From: Hyphomicrobiales bacterium
Lineage (GTDB): Bacteria > Pseudomonadota > Alphaproteobacteria > Rhizobiales > Xanthobacteraceae
Length of the DNA stretch: 64,000 nucleotides
NCBI GenBank assembly: GCA_017305555.1
Contig: JAFKKM010000024.1
Span: 20,359 to 84,358, forward strand
Direction: 5' to 3'
The notes beneath the pieces are model-generated. The model had not been told where the DNA came from and did no database searches. It saw nothing but the letters and a program-made list of their open reading frames with translations. Shown in pieces: positions 45,198-54,135 of this stretch (the stretch's first letter is position 1; each line of letters opens with the position of its first letter). Both the position numbers and the translations under genes were made by a program.

Positions 45198-46037
45198 TTA
45201 CTGCTGTCCCGCTTGCGCCACGGCATAAGTATCCGTGCCGGACGAGGCAAACTTCTTCTTGGCAACCTCGAGCCAAGTCGCGAATTCCTGGTCGCTCACA
45301 ACGTGGACAGCGATCGGCATGAAAGCGTGATCCTTGCCGCACAGTTCCGAGCACTGGCCATAGAACATGCCGGTCTTGGTGGCCTTGAACCAGGTCTCGT
45401 TCAGGCGGCCCGGGATGGCGTCGATCTTGATGCCGAAGGCCGGCACGGCGAAAGCGTGAATGACGTCGGCGCCGGTGACCTGCACGCGGATCACCTTGTT
45501 GACCGGCACGACCAGTTCATTGTCGACCGCCAGGAGGCGTGGCGGCTTGTCCTGCGCCATCAGCGAATCGAATTCGATCTTGCCGTTGTCGGGGTATGTA
45601 TAGGTCCAATACCACTGCTTGCCGGTGGCCTTGATGGTCAGATCCGCCTTCGGAATGTCGGTCTGCTCGAACAGCAGGCGGAACGACGGGATCGCGATGC
45701 CCACCAGGATCATGACCGGAACGATGGTCCAGATTACCTCAATCAGGGTGTTATGCGTGGTCCGCGACGGCACCGGGTTGGATTTGGAGTTGAATTTCAC
45801 CATCACCCAGATGAGCAACACCATCACCAGAACGGTGATTGATGTGATGATCCAGAGCAGGAAGGTGTGAAACCACTCGATGTTGTCCATCACCGGGGAA
45901 GCCGATGCCTGCATCGTCATTTCCCAGGGCTTCGGCTGGCCGACTTCCGCATACGCGACACCGCCAACCGCCAGCGCGATCCCGATAGCCGCCAATCCCA
46001 ACAACTGCCGGCCGATCTTGCCCCTCGACATAGTCAT
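45198..46037 (-). CDS. ctaC: Cytochrome c oxidase subunit II
   Basis: 279 residues from the ATG at 46035-46037 (GGAG about 11 bases upstream). A signal-anchor leads into two membrane helices (IEWFHTFLLWIITSITVLVMVLLIWVMVKF and IEVIWTIVPVMILVGIAIPSF). A periplasmic cupredoxin domain carries the CuA site, GQCSELCGKDHAFMPI (Cys, Cys, His, Met) with an earlier His in DVIHAFAVP. It receives electrons from cytochrome c. QWYWTYTYPD is the conserved aromatic region. It heads the operon. Confidence 0.97.
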   Translation of the reverse strand: MTMSRGKIGRQLLGLAAIGIALAVGGVAYAEVGQPKPWEMTMQASASPVMDNIEWFHTFLLWIITSITVLVMVLLIWVMVKFNSKSNPVPSRTTHNTLIEVIWTIVPVMILVGIAIPSFRLLFEQTDIPKADLTIKATGKQWYWTYTYPDNGKIEFDSLMAQDKPPRLLAVDNELVVPVNKVIRVQVTGADVIHAFAVPAFGIKIDAIPGRLNETWFKATKTGMFYGQCSELCGKDHAFMPIAVHVVSDQEFATWLEVAKKKFASSGTDTYAVAQAGQQ

Positions 46038-46513
46038 GCCGCTCGCGCTCCTTGTCATAGAACTCAAAAGCACCCGCCGCCCACGGCGCCCGTGCCGAAC
46101 GACGCCCCCTGACGACAAAGACTGCTGGTCAGATCGTTAGAACGCGTCGAAATCTTGCCTCTCAAATCATAATTCGCCGGTTCTCGCAATGCAGTAGTAG
46201 GGGGGACACGACGCATTTGAAGGGATTGCCTGCGGAGGGCTCAAATAGCCGCGAAACCGGATGATTTTGCCGGCGCCTCCGCGACGGCGCTTGACAGGCG
46301 AATTGACCGATGTACCCACGGGCAAGGCGTTGCGCCGGAACCTGATTCGTTGGAACGGCGGACGCATTTTTGGCACGGCGTGCCTTCAAGGCGCCGTCAT
46401 TGCCGTATCAGTCCAGGACCAGACAGAAAACTGGACAGACATTGAAGGGATCGACCCCGATGGGGCCTTCGAACCAGCAAATCAGGCATCAACACCATAA
46501 CCGCGCCTCGACC
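46038..46513. other. Divergent intergenic region between ctaC and the IalB-like gene
   Basis: 476 bases. It must carry the promoters of the oxidase operon (leftward) and of the IalB-like gene (rightward). AT-rich patches lie around 46150-46230, and one TTGACA lies at 46290 with a poor -10. No gene, repeat element or clear operator was recognised; reading frames here have no ribosome site. Confidence 0.55.
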
Positions 46514-47032
46514 ATGATCCCGGCATCCCGACGGGTCGCCCGGTGGATTTGCGGGGCTGCAATGGCGTTTCTGCTCTGTGGCACAGCCATTTCCGCCCAC
46601 GCGCAGGGCGCGGTCCGCTCGGTTCACGGCGACTGGCAGATCCGCTGCGACACCCCGCCGGGGGCAAAAGCGGAACAATGCGCCCTGATCCAGAGTGTGG
46701 TGGCTGAAGACCGCTCCAACGCTGGCCTGACCGTGATCGTGCTCAAGACCGCGGACCAGAAAAGCAAGCTGATGCGGGTGGTTGCGCCGCTCGGCGTGCT
46801 GCTGCCCTCCGGCCTCGGGCTCAAGCTCGACAACGTCGACGTCGGTCGCGCCGGGTTCGTGCGCTGCCTTCCCAACGGCTGTGTTGCCGAAGTTGTGATG
46901 GACGACAAGCTGCTGAATCAGATCCGCAATGCCAAGACCGCGACCTTCATCATCTTCGAGACGCCGGAAGAAGGCATCGGCTTCCCGCTCAGCCTGAACG
47001 GGCTGGCCGAGGGCTACGACAAGCTCCCGTAG
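46514..47032 (+). CDS. Invasion-associated locus B (IalB) family exported protein
   Basis: 172 residues. A signal peptide runs to about ISAHAQ-G. The mature domain has VRSVHGDWQIRCDTPPGAKAEQCALIQSVVAEDRSNAGLTVIVLK, LGVLLPSGLGLKLDNVDVGRAGFVRCLPNGCVAEVVMDDKLL, and TATFIIFETPEEGIGFPLSL, the IalB pattern with conserved Cys pairs that probably form disulfides. Members are widespread in Rhizobiales outside pathogens, so no invasion role is implied. The ATG at 46514 is chosen for a normal signal peptide; longer in-frame extensions add a poor N-terminus. Confidence 0.88.
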   Translation: MIPASRRVARWICGAAMAFLLCGTAISAHAQGAVRSVHGDWQIRCDTPPGAKAEQCALIQSVVAEDRSNAGLTVIVLKTADQKSKLMRVVAPLGVLLPSGLGLKLDNVDVGRAGFVRCLPNGCVAEVVMDDKLLNQIRNAKTATFIIFETPEEGIGFPLSLNGLAEGYDKLP

Positions 47033-47185
47033 CGGCGGAAAGCGCGAGGAAAGCCCCCATGCGATGAGGCCGTCGCGTTTTGGCGGGATTGCCCTGTCGA
47101 GGCCCTCCCCTTCGCGGGCTTCCGTGCCTATCTTCGGGACCAGACATTCCGTTTGTCGCTCTCTTTGCTGTCCTTGGAGCCCGCC

Positions 47186-48613
47186 ATGACCGATCTCACC
47201 GCCACCTCCTTGCTCGACCGCGCCAAACTCGATCGCGACCGGGTGCGCCACGAGATCGCGCGCGGCCTGAGTGGCGCCGACGACGGCGAACTTTTCCTCG
47301 AATACAGCCAGACCGAAGCACTGGCCTTCGACAACGGCCGGCTCAAGCAGGCCACCTACGACACCGCGCAGGGTTTCGGGCTGCGCGCCGTCAAGGACGA
47401 TGCGGTCGGCTACGCCCATTCCTCCGACGTCTCGCTGCCGGCGCTGATTCGCGCTGCCGATGCGGTGCAGGCGGTGCGCGGCGGCTACCAAGGCACCTTC
47501 GCAGCGGCACCACAGCACACCAACGTCCGGCTTTACGGCGATGACAACCCGCTCGACGCCCCCGGCTTCGAGGCCAAGGTCAAGCTGCTGGCGGAAATCG
47601 ACGCCTATGTCCGCGATAAGGACCCGCGGGTACGACAGGTCTCGGTCAGCCTGGGCGCAACCTGGCAGGTGATCGAGATCCTGCGCCCCGACGGCGAAAG
47701 CTATCGCGACATCCGCCCGCTGGTGCGGGTCAACATCTCCGTCGTCGCCGGGCAAGGCGATCGGCAGGAAAGCGGCAGCAAGGGTTACGGCGGCCGCGAG
47801 GGCTATGCCCGCTTCATCGAGACCAAGGCCTGGCGCGAGGCCGCCGACGGCGCGCTGCGCGAAGCCATCGTCAATCTCGATTCGGTCCCGGCCCCGGCGG
47901 GCGAGATGGATGTCGTGCTCGGCCCCGGCTGGCCCGGCGTGATGCTGCACGAGGCCGTCGGCCACGGGCTCGAAGGTGACTTCAACCGCAAGCAGACCTC
48001 CGCATTCGCCGGCCTGATGGGTCAGCAGGTCGCCGCCAAGGGCGTCACCGTGGTTGACGACGGCACCATTTCCGCGCGGCGCGGCTCGCTGTCGATCGAC
48101 GACGAAGGTACGCCGACCAATCGCACCATGCTGATTGAGGACGGCATTCTGGTCGGCTACATGCAGGATCGTCAGAACGCCCGGCTGATGAACATGAAGC
48201 CGACCGGCAACGGCCGCCGCCAGAGCTACGCGCATGTGCCGATGCCGCGCATGACCAACACCTATATGCTGGCGGGTAGCCGCGACCCGGCGGAAATTCT
48301 TGCCTCGGTGAAGAACGGCATCTTCGCCGCCAACTTTGGCGGCGGCCAGGTCGATATCACCTCCGGCAAGTACGTGTTCCAGTGTACCGAGGCTTACAAG
48401 ATCGAGAACGGCAAGCTCGGCGCGCCGCTCAAGGGCGCGATGCTGATCGGCAACGGCCCGACTGACCTGCATCGCATCACCATGATCGGCAACGATCTCG
48501 CGCTCGACAGCGGTATCGGCACCTGCGGCAAGCAAGGTCAGGGCGTGCCGGTCGGCGTCGGCCAGCCGACGCTGCGGATGGATCGCATCACAATCGGAGG
48601 CACCGGCGGATGA
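47186..48613 (+). CDS. tldD: Metalloprotease TldD
   Basis: 475 residues from MTDLTATSLLDRA, with GGAG seven bases upstream. TldD pairs with TldE/PmbA in a zinc protease that processes modified peptides and antitoxins. The zinc motif is HEAVGH in GVMLHEAVGHGLEGD; GPTDLHRITMIGNDL and VGQPTLRMDRITIGG at the C-terminus are conserved. PmbA/TldE is not in the window. The stop overlaps the lepB ATG (48610-48613), so they are coupled. Confidence 0.96.
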   Translation: MTDLTATSLLDRAKLDRDRVRHEIARGLSGADDGELFLEYSQTEALAFDNGRLKQATYDTAQGFGLRAVKDDAVGYAHSSDVSLPALIRAADAVQAVRGGYQGTFAAAPQHTNVRLYGDDNPLDAPGFEAKVKLLAEIDAYVRDKDPRVRQVSVSLGATWQVIEILRPDGESYRDIRPLVRVNISVVAGQGDRQESGSKGYGGREGYARFIETKAWREAADGALREAIVNLDSVPAPAGEMDVVLGPGWPGVMLHEAVGHGLEGDFNRKQTSAFAGLMGQQVAAKGVTVVDDGTISARRGSLSIDDEGTPTNRTMLIEDGILVGYMQDRQNARLMNMKPTGNGRRQSYAHVPMPRMTNTYMLAGSRDPAEILASVKNGIFAANFGGGQVDITSGKYVFQCTEAYKIENGKLGAPLKGAMLIGNGPTDLHRITMIGNDLALDSGIGTCGKQGQGVPVGVGQPTLRMDRITIGGTGG

Positions 48614-49380
48614 GCACCGAGACCACCCGCGCCGCGAAACCGCGGCAGAGCTGGCTATCCTCGATTAGTCAGATCGCGGCCATCGTGCTGGCTGTGTTTG
48701 TCGCCAAAGGCGCGCTGGCCGAACCGTTCTATGTGCCGTCGGCCTCGATGGAGCCGACGCTGCTGATCGGCGACGCGCTGCTCGCCTCAAAATTCCCTTA
48801 CGGCTACAGCGCCGCCTCGCTGCCGATCCACATCACCGTGCCGACCACCGAGCGGATTCTCGGGCATCTGCCGAAACGCGGCGATGTCGTCGTTTTCCGC
48901 TGGCCCGGCGATACCTCGCAGGTTTGGGTCAAGCGCGTGATCGGCCTGCCCGGCGATCATGTGCAAATGCGCAATGGCCAGGTCTGGCTCAACGGCGCAG
49001 CGGTCGCACTGAAGGCCGATGGCCTTGGCGAAGCCGAGCAGGACAACGGCTCCAGCGAAATCGCCCAGCGCTACATCGAAACGCTGCCCGGCGGCACCTC
49101 GCATCTGATCTTCAAGCTGCGCATGAACGGCACGCTCGACAACACCGCGGAGGTGACCGTGCCGCCCGGCCGTTTGTTCGTGATGGGCGACAACCGCGAC
49201 AATTCCGCCGACAGCCGCGTGCCGGTCGCCGAAGGCGGCGTCGGGTTGCTGCCGGTCACCGATCTCGTCGGCCGGGTCGATGCTATCGTCGGCTCCTGGG
49301 ACCTCGGCATCCGCAGTCAGCCGGTCTGGACCTGGCTCTCGGGCTTCCGCCTGGCGCGTTTCTTCTCAGCGGTACATTGA
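48610..49380 (+). CDS. lepB: Signal peptidase I
   Basis: 256 residues. An N-terminal membrane anchor (QIAAIVLAVFVAKGALAEPF) precedes the catalytic Ser46 (PSASMEPTL) and Lys108 (VWVKRVIGLPGD), the Ser/Lys dyad. GDNRDNSADSRVP is the conserved box E. It removes signal peptides at the outer face of the inner membrane. Translational coupling to tldD by an ATGA overlap. A second lepB is common in Rhizobiales; whether this is the main one cannot be told from here. Confidence 0.96.
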   Translation: MSTETTRAAKPRQSWLSSISQIAAIVLAVFVAKGALAEPFYVPSASMEPTLLIGDALLASKFPYGYSAASLPIHITVPTTERILGHLPKRGDVVVFRWPGDTSQVWVKRVIGLPGDHVQMRNGQVWLNGAAVALKADGLGEAEQDNGSSEIAQRYIETLPGGTSHLIFKLRMNGTLDNTAEVTVPPGRLFVMGDNRDNSADSRVPVAEGGVGLLPVTDLVGRVDAIVGSWDLGIRSQPVWTWLSGFRLARFFSAVH

Positions 49381-49411
49381 CCGACGCAGACGGCATGGGA
49401 AACATTGACCC

Positions 49412-50020
49412 ATGCCGATCGACGCCGAGCAATTCCGACAATTGGTGCTTCGCTTCTCCGCGCTGGACGCCCTACTCGACGAAGTGGCGCGGCTGGCTTT
49501 ACCCGACGCCTGGATTGTTGCGGGCTGCCTGACCCAGACCATCTGGAACATGCAGACGGGGCGTGCGCACGGCTACGGCATCGGTGATTATGACGTGTTT
49601 TACTTCGACCCGGATCTATCGTGGGAAGCCGAGGATCGCATCATTGCGCATATGCGTCCGATATCGACGCGATTGGGCCTCGCCGTCGAAGTCCGCAATC
49701 AGGCTCGCGTGCATCTTTGGTACACGGCAAAACATGGAACGCCGTACCCGCCTTTGCATTGTTCCGCCGATGGCATCGACCGCTTCCTGACGCGATGCAC
49801 GCAGGTCGGCCTTCAACGATCTCATCACGGCGATAAGGTCTATGCGCCATTCGGCTTCGATGATCTTGAACAGATGATCGTCCGGCCGAACACCACCGCA
49901 AATTTTTCCGCCTCGGCTTATGCGGCCAAGGCGGCGCGATGGAAAAGGCTCTGGCCTGAGTTGACAGTGCTACCACCGCCGAAAACAACGATCGCGGAGC
50001 CCGAAAGGCCGATATCATGA
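49412..50020 (+). CDS. DUF925/NTP-transferase-6 family nucleotidyltransferase-like protein
   Basis: 202 residues. ALPDAWIVAGCLTQTIWNMQTGR is followed by the catalytic-type IGDYDVFYFDPD (Asp-x-Asp of a nucleotidyltransferase fold). HLWYTAKHG and DGIDRFLTRCTQVG are the remaining family blocks. The family's substrate is unknown. The downstream gene overlaps its stop as ATGA (50017-50020), so the two are coupled. Confidence 0.88.
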   Translation: MPIDAEQFRQLVLRFSALDALLDEVARLALPDAWIVAGCLTQTIWNMQTGRAHGYGIGDYDVFYFDPDLSWEAEDRIIAHMRPISTRLGLAVEVRNQARVHLWYTAKHGTPYPPLHCSADGIDRFLTRCTQVGLQRSHHGDKVYAPFGFDDLEQMIVRPNTTANFSASAYAAKAARWKRLWPELTVLPPPKTTIAEPERPIS

Positions 50021-50352
50021 CTTTCGACGACGTCCGGAGCATCGCGCTGGCGTGGCCCGAGGTCACCGACGGGACCTCCTATGGCACGCCAGCGTTGAAG
50101 ATTCGCAAGACACTGCTGGTGCGTCTTAAGGAAGACGGCGACAGCCTGGTCATGCCCGGTGTGCCGCCCGACGAGCGCGACATGCTGATGGAGCGGCAGC
50201 CGAAGGTGTTCTACTTCACCGAGCACTACCGCGCTTACCCCATCGTCCTGATCCGCCTGTCGCAGGCGAAACGCCCCGATGTCGAACCGCTTCTGAAACG
50301 ACAGTGGCGCGCGCTCGCATCGAAGACCGCGCAAAAAACGTTTGATCTCTAA
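50017..50352 (+). CDS. MmcQ/YjbR family DNA-binding-like protein
   Basis: 111 residues, the full size of the family, with a CyaY-like/double-wing fold: MTFDDVRSIALAWPEVTDGTSYGTPALKIRKTLLVRLKED is its N-terminal half. It ends in KRPDVEPLLKRQWRALASKTAQK. YjbR proteins are small alpha/beta proteins proposed to bind DNA; no function is certain. Coupled to the upstream nucleotidyltransferase-like gene. Confidence 0.87.
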   Translation: MTFDDVRSIALAWPEVTDGTSYGTPALKIRKTLLVRLKEDGDSLVMPGVPPDERDMLMERQPKVFYFTEHYRAYPIVLIRLSQAKRPDVEPLLKRQWRALASKTAQKTFDL

Positions 50353-50370
50353 ACGGCGTATTTGCCCGGC

Positions 50371-50946
50371 TTATCTGACCACGCCGGAAATAAATCCCGG
50401 CCTTCGGCGTGGCGGTTTGATTTCCTTTTTCAGGAAACAGCGTGCCTCGTGACCGGCATAGCCCGGCCGCGCGTAGGTCCAGGCTCGGCATTTGTTGTCG
50501 CCGGTGCAGGCCGCCTTGCAGTGATCCTCGGCCGATTTTCCCTTGACCTCGAAGCTGCGGTAATCGCCGCCACTGCGATCGGTCGACATCTCGATGCCCT
50601 TGATATGAGGCTCGATTACGCCGGCACCGCGAACACCCGAAATGCAGCAATCGCTCTGCGAACGTTGCGGCACACTGCTCTTGAGCCAGCAGAACGCACC
50701 GTCGACGAGGGTGGGATAGCTGAAAGTCCACGACCGGCAGCGCTTGTCGCGCTCGCAGATCATCGCGCAATCCGCCGGATCGCCGGAGCGCACCGGCGAG
50801 CGCAGATAGTCGCCGCCGATCCGATCGAAATTTACCTGAGCACGGGCGGGAAATGACGCATCCACGGACAGAAATGCAACGACCAGCGTGACGAGCGCCA
50901 TCGCCGTTCTGAAAATTGACGTTCTGAAAATGGAGGCGCCCAACAT
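50371..50946 (-). CDS. Exported PAN/Apple-domain protein
   Basis: 191 residues. A signal peptide (ending near SFPARAQ) is followed by two Cys-rich PAN-like modules of about 70 residues: DCAMICERDKRCRSWTFSYP with CCISGVRG, and DHCKAACTGDNKCRAWTYARPGYAGHEARCFLKKE. The repeated CxxxCxxxxxCRxWTY pattern is diagnostic. PAN domains bind proteins or carbohydrates outside the cell. It converges on the preceding two genes, with 18 bases between stop codons. Function unknown. Confidence 0.87.
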   Translation of the reverse strand: MLGASIFRTSIFRTAMALVTLVVAFLSVDASFPARAQVNFDRIGGDYLRSPVRSGDPADCAMICERDKRCRSWTFSYPTLVDGAFCWLKSSVPQRSQSDCCISGVRGAGVIEPHIKGIEMSTDRSGGDYRSFEVKGKSAEDHCKAACTGDNKCRAWTYARPGYAGHEARCFLKKEIKPPRRRPGFISGVVR

Positions 50947-51214
50947 GCCAAACCCCTTTCAGCTATCGAGCGGACGCAGCCGGGCGCGATTGCCGCCTTT
51001 CAAAATTGAATGCATGCGAAGCCGACGCGAGGTGCGCGCTCAAACCGCTGAAACATTCACTCTGCCGCGATGCCGTCGTGCGCCGCAGCAAAAACCATCT
51101 AATCGCCATCTTCCTGTACGGCGGATGAACAGCGCTGGCACCTCACGACTTACTGATAGGCAATTATGGGTTATGGAGCGCGCCGCCGACAGCGACCGCC
51201 TCACGCCGCAAGCG

Positions 51215-52585
51215 TCAGAATGCGTATTCGTCGTAGGCCGGCGCGACCGAACCGTTCCAGGCGCCGTGATATTTCTCCAGCATCTCTTCCGCCGGCGAAC
51301 GGCCGGCTTCGATGATCTCGTCGAGCGCAGTGAGATGGCGCGTCTCGTCGCGGCCGAGATGATCGACGTGCCCGCGCCGGCGCAATCCGGCGTGGGCCAG
51401 GGTCAGGCATTCCTTGGCGATCTCGAACAGATAGCGATCGCGGATCCGCGCCTTGAAGCCGAAGCGCGGCACGTCGTCGCGCAGCGCCTGCCGCTCGTGG
51501 GCATTCCAGTGCTTGGCGATATCCCAGGCCGCATCGAGGCTGGTGTCGTCGTAAAGCAGCCCGACCCAGAACGCCGGCAGCGACGGCAGGCGGCCCCACG
51601 GCACGCCGTCGGCGCCGCGCATTTCGAGATAACGCTTCAGGCGCACCTCAGGGAAAATGGTCGAGAGATGGTTGGCCCAGTCCGACAAGGTCGGGAGTTC
51701 GCCGGGAAGTTTTGGGTTCTTGCCCTCGAAGAAATCCCGGAACGACGTTCCCGACACGTCGATATACGTGTCCCCGCGTTTGACGAAGTACATCGGCACA
51801 TCGAGCGCGTAGTCGACCCAACGCTCGAAACCCATGCCGTCCTCGAACGCCCACGGCAACATGCCGGCGCGCGCGTTGTCGGTGTCGCGCCATATCTCGG
51901 AGCGGAACGACAGGAAACCGTTGGGCTTACCTTCGGTGAAGGGTGAATTAGCGAACAACGCCGTCGCCACCGGTTGCAAGGCCAACGAAACGCGCAGTTT
52001 CTTCACCATGTCGGCTTCGGAGGAGAAGTCGAGATTGGTCTGCACCGTGCAGGTCCGGTACATCATGTCGAGGCCGTATTGGCCGACCTTCGGCATGTAG
52101 TTCGTCATGATCTTGTAGCGGCCCTTCGGCATCGCCGGGATTTGCGCGCGCGACCATGACGGCGTCATGCCGAGACCGAGGAAGCGAATACCGAGCGGCG
52201 CGGCGACTTCACGAACCTGCGCGAGATGCGCCATCAGTTCGGCCTGGGTCTGATGCACGGTTTCCAGCGGCGCGCCGGACAACTCGAATTGTCCGCCCGG
52301 CTCCAGCGAAATCGCGCCGCCGCCGGTGACGTCGTGCAGCCCGATGATGTTACCACGTTCCATGATCGGCTCCCAGCCGAGCAGGAGCCGCATCCCTTCC
52401 AGCAACGCGCCGATGCCGCGCGGACCTTCATAAGGCACCGGCTGATGCCCCACCGCCGTGAACGGCGTCTTCTCGTGCTCAGTGCCGATCCGAAATTCGG
52501 ACTTCGGTTTGATACCCGCCTCGAACCACGCCACCAACTCGTCGCGCGAACGCAACGGCGTCGTATCGGTCAGATCACGCGCCAT
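51215..52585 (-). CDS. gshA: Glutamate-cysteine ligase (plant/alphaproteobacterial type)
   Basis: 456 residues from MARDLTDTTPLRSRDELVAWFE. This catalyses the ATP-dependent first step of glutathione synthesis. EFRIGTEHEKTPF, ISLEPGGQFELSGAPLETVHQTQAE, MMYRTCTVQTNLDFSSEADM, LPWAFEDGMGFERWVDYALDVPMYF and FFPEVRLKRYLEMRGAD are conserved blocks of the plant-like class with ATP and metal ligands. It is convenient that two GST genes lie nearby. An in-frame extension upstream is not conserved. No gshB is in the window. Confidence 0.95.
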   Translation of the reverse strand: MARDLTDTTPLRSRDELVAWFEAGIKPKSEFRIGTEHEKTPFTAVGHQPVPYEGPRGIGALLEGMRLLLGWEPIMERGNIIGLHDVTGGGAISLEPGGQFELSGAPLETVHQTQAELMAHLAQVREVAAPLGIRFLGLGMTPSWSRAQIPAMPKGRYKIMTNYMPKVGQYGLDMMYRTCTVQTNLDFSSEADMVKKLRVSLALQPVATALFANSPFTEGKPNGFLSFRSEIWRDTDNARAGMLPWAFEDGMGFERWVDYALDVPMYFVKRGDTYIDVSGTSFRDFFEGKNPKLPGELPTLSDWANHLSTIFPEVRLKRYLEMRGADGVPWGRLPSLPAFWVGLLYDDTSLDAAWDIAKHWNAHERQALRDDVPRFGFKARIRDRYLFEIAKECLTLAHAGLRRRGHVDHLGRDETRHLTALDEIIEAGRSPAEEMLEKYHGAWNGSVAPAYDEYAF

Positions 52586-52678
52586 GAAAAATCCGGAGAA
52601 GAACCGCGACACCTGTGTCCGCGCGGTAAGAGACAAGATCGCGGCCGAGCGGCGCGCGACCGGGTGATGCGGTCGAAT

Positions 52679-53179
52679 TCATCGTGTCGCCGCCGCGCTG
52701 GGAGGAGCCGGCGTCGTCGCCTGATCGCAGGAACAGCCGAGCCGGTCCAGCAGCCCGCACAATTTCGCGGCATCGACGTCCGATAGCTTCGAGCCGACGT
52801 GCCGCTCGATGGCTGCCGAATAGGCGCTCCACATCCGCTTCTGCAAGTCGCGGCCGGCTTCGGTGATCTCGACGAACAGTCCGCGTTTATCCATCTTGCA
52901 TTCGCGCCGCGCGGCAAGGCCTTCCTCGACCAGCCGATCGATCAGACGGGAGGTCGAATACTGCGGAATCAGCATCTGCTTCTCAAGCTCGACCGGGCGC
53001 ATCTCGCCACCGGGCGCCCGCGACAATTCCAGCAACGCGTCATACCAGGCGAGCGGCGGGAATCCCGCCTTCTTCAAATCCTGCTCGACAGCGCCCAGCA
53101 CACGGCTCTGGATACGCATCAGCCGTATCCACGCCGCGGTCGCTTCCATCGATGGTTTGCGCTTCATCCCCTGGTCCAT
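52679..53179 (-). CDS. MarR family transcriptional regulator
   Basis: 166 residues. The winged helix is visible: LARAPGGEMRPVELEKQMLIPQYSTSRLIDRLVEEGLAARRECKMDKRGLFVEITEAGRDL, with the recognition helix STSRLIDRLV and the wing DKRG. MarR proteins repress divergent genes and release DNA on binding small phenolic ligands or on Cys oxidation. There is a Cys in RECKMDKRG and two near the C-terminus (KLCGLLDRLGCSCD). It is divergent from gstA, with two palindromic 12-mers between. Confidence 0.92.
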   Translation of the reverse strand: MDQGMKRKPSMEATAAWIRLMRIQSRVLGAVEQDLKKAGFPPLAWYDALLELSRAPGGEMRPVELEKQMLIPQYSTSRLIDRLVEEGLAARRECKMDKRGLFVEITEAGRDLQKRMWSAYSAAIERHVGSKLSDVDAAKLCGLLDRLGCSCDQATTPAPPSAAATR

Positions 53180-53214
53180 ACTGGTCGAAGATCGCTCCGG
53201 TCATGCCACCATAT

Positions 53215-53226
53215 ATGCACGTGCAT
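53215..53226. promoter_or_regulatory. Perfect palindrome, candidate MarR operator 1
   Basis: ATGCAC-GTGCAT just upstream of the gstA -35 element, 35 bases from the marR start. A near-identical palindrome follows at 53243-53254, 28 bases on. Confidence 0.6.
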
Positions 53227-53231
53227 CATTC

Positions 53232-53259
53232 TTGACTATTCCATGCAGGCGCATTTAAT
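53232..53259 (+). promoter_or_regulatory. Sigma-70-type promoter of gstA
   Basis: TTGACT and TTTAAT are 16 bases apart (5 of 6 matches in each box). It ends 44 bases before the gstA ATG, with AAGGAGG at 53289-53295. The second palindrome lies in its spacer. Confidence 0.65.
53243..53254. promoter_or_regulatory. Imperfect palindrome, candidate MarR operator 2
   Basis: ATGC-AGGC-GCAT, sharing the ATGC/GCAT arms of the site at 53215-53226. It sits in the spacer between the -35 and -10 of gstA, so a bound protein would block RNA polymerase. Confidence 0.55.
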
Positions 53260-53303
53260 CAAGTCATCTCACATACCGACAATCCTCAAGGAGGACAATT
53301 CTG

Positions 53304-53909
53304 ATGAAGTTGTACTATTCGCCGGGCGCCTGTTCGCTGTCACCGCATATCGCGCTGCTCGAGGCCGGCCTGGCGCATGATCTCACCAAGGTCGATCTGA
53401 AGGCCAAGAAACTCGAGGACGGCAGCGACTTCCTCAAGGTCAACCCCAAGGGGCAGGTGCCGACGCTGCAACTCGACGACGGCAGCATCCTGACCGAGGG
53501 CCCCGTGATCGTGCAGGCGATCGCCGACAAGGCCGCCGGCAAGAACCTGGCGCCGGCGAGCGGCAGCACCGAGCGCTATCGCTTGCAGGAATGGCTGAAT
53601 TTCATCACCAGCGAGCTGCACAAGAACTTCAGCCCGCTGTTTGCGCCGGTCCTGAGCGACGAGACCAAGCAGTTCTTCCGCGACCGCCTGATGGGCAAGC
53701 TGAAGCACGTCGACGAGAAGCTCGCCGGTCACGATTACCTGATGGGCAACGCGTTCTCCGTCGCTGACGGCTATCTCTACACCATGCTGCGCTGGGCCGA
53801 CGCTCACAAGTTCGACCTTTCCGCGCTCAAGAACCTGACGGCCTACAAGGCCCGCGTCGCGGCCCGCCCGCAGGTGCAGGCGGCGCTCAAGAGCGAAGGG
53901 CTGGCGTAA
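53304..53909 (+). CDS. gstA: Beta-class glutathione S-transferase
   Basis: 201 residues, the usual length. The N-terminal thioredoxin fold reads LYYSPGACSLSPHIALLEAG, where the Cys10-containing stretch is the signature of bacterial beta-class GSTs. GQVPTLQLDDGSILTEGPVIVQ (cis-Pro and Ser) precedes an all-helical domain that ends AYKARVAARPQVQAAL. It conjugates glutathione to electrophiles in the cytoplasm. It follows a strong ribosome site and is divergent from the MarR gene, so it is the probable target of that regulator. A Rho-independent hairpin follows. Confidence 0.95.
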   Translation: MKLYYSPGACSLSPHIALLEAGLAHDLTKVDLKAKKLEDGSDFLKVNPKGQVPTLQLDDGSILTEGPVIVQAIADKAAGKNLAPASGSTERYRLQEWLNFITSELHKNFSPLFAPVLSDETKQFFRDRLMGKLKHVDEKLAGHDYLMGNAFSVADGYLYTMLRWADAHKFDLSALKNLTAYKARVAARPQVQAALKSEGLA

Positions 53910-53943
53910 GCCATCGCGAATTGGCGAACGACACAGCAATCGA

Positions 53944-53970
53944 AAGGGCCGGATCGACGATCCGGCCCTT
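53944..53970 (+). terminator. Terminator after gstA
   Basis: An 11-base stem AAGGGCCGGAT/ATCCGGCCCTT with a CGACG loop, 34 bases after the stop, followed by CTGCTTTGCC. Confidence 0.8.
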
Positions 53971-53993
53971 CTGCTTTGCCGGGCTTTAGTGTT

Positions 53994-54118
53994 CGTCATG
54001 CCCGGCCTTGTGCCGGACATCCACGTCTTCCCTGAGAGTCCGCAAGCAAGGCGTGGATGGCCGGGTCATAGGCGAGCGGAGCGACGCCGTTCTTCGAACG
54101 GCTATGCCCGGCCACGAC
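53994..54118. repeat. Palindromic repeat, family D
   Basis: The region contains CGTCATGCCCGGCC, GCGTGGATGGCCGGG and TGCCCGGCCACGAC, alternating arms of a CATGCCCGGC-type extragenic element between the convergent gstA and fadB genes. Confidence 0.8.
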
Positions 54119-54135
54119 AGCGTTGAGATGGCGAG

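Noticed and set aside
46397..48535. 712-codon open frame on the minus strand
   Set aside because: It covers the IalB-like and tldD genes in antisense and consists of repetitive acidic/His-rich sequence; tldD with its HEAVGH motif is the real gene.
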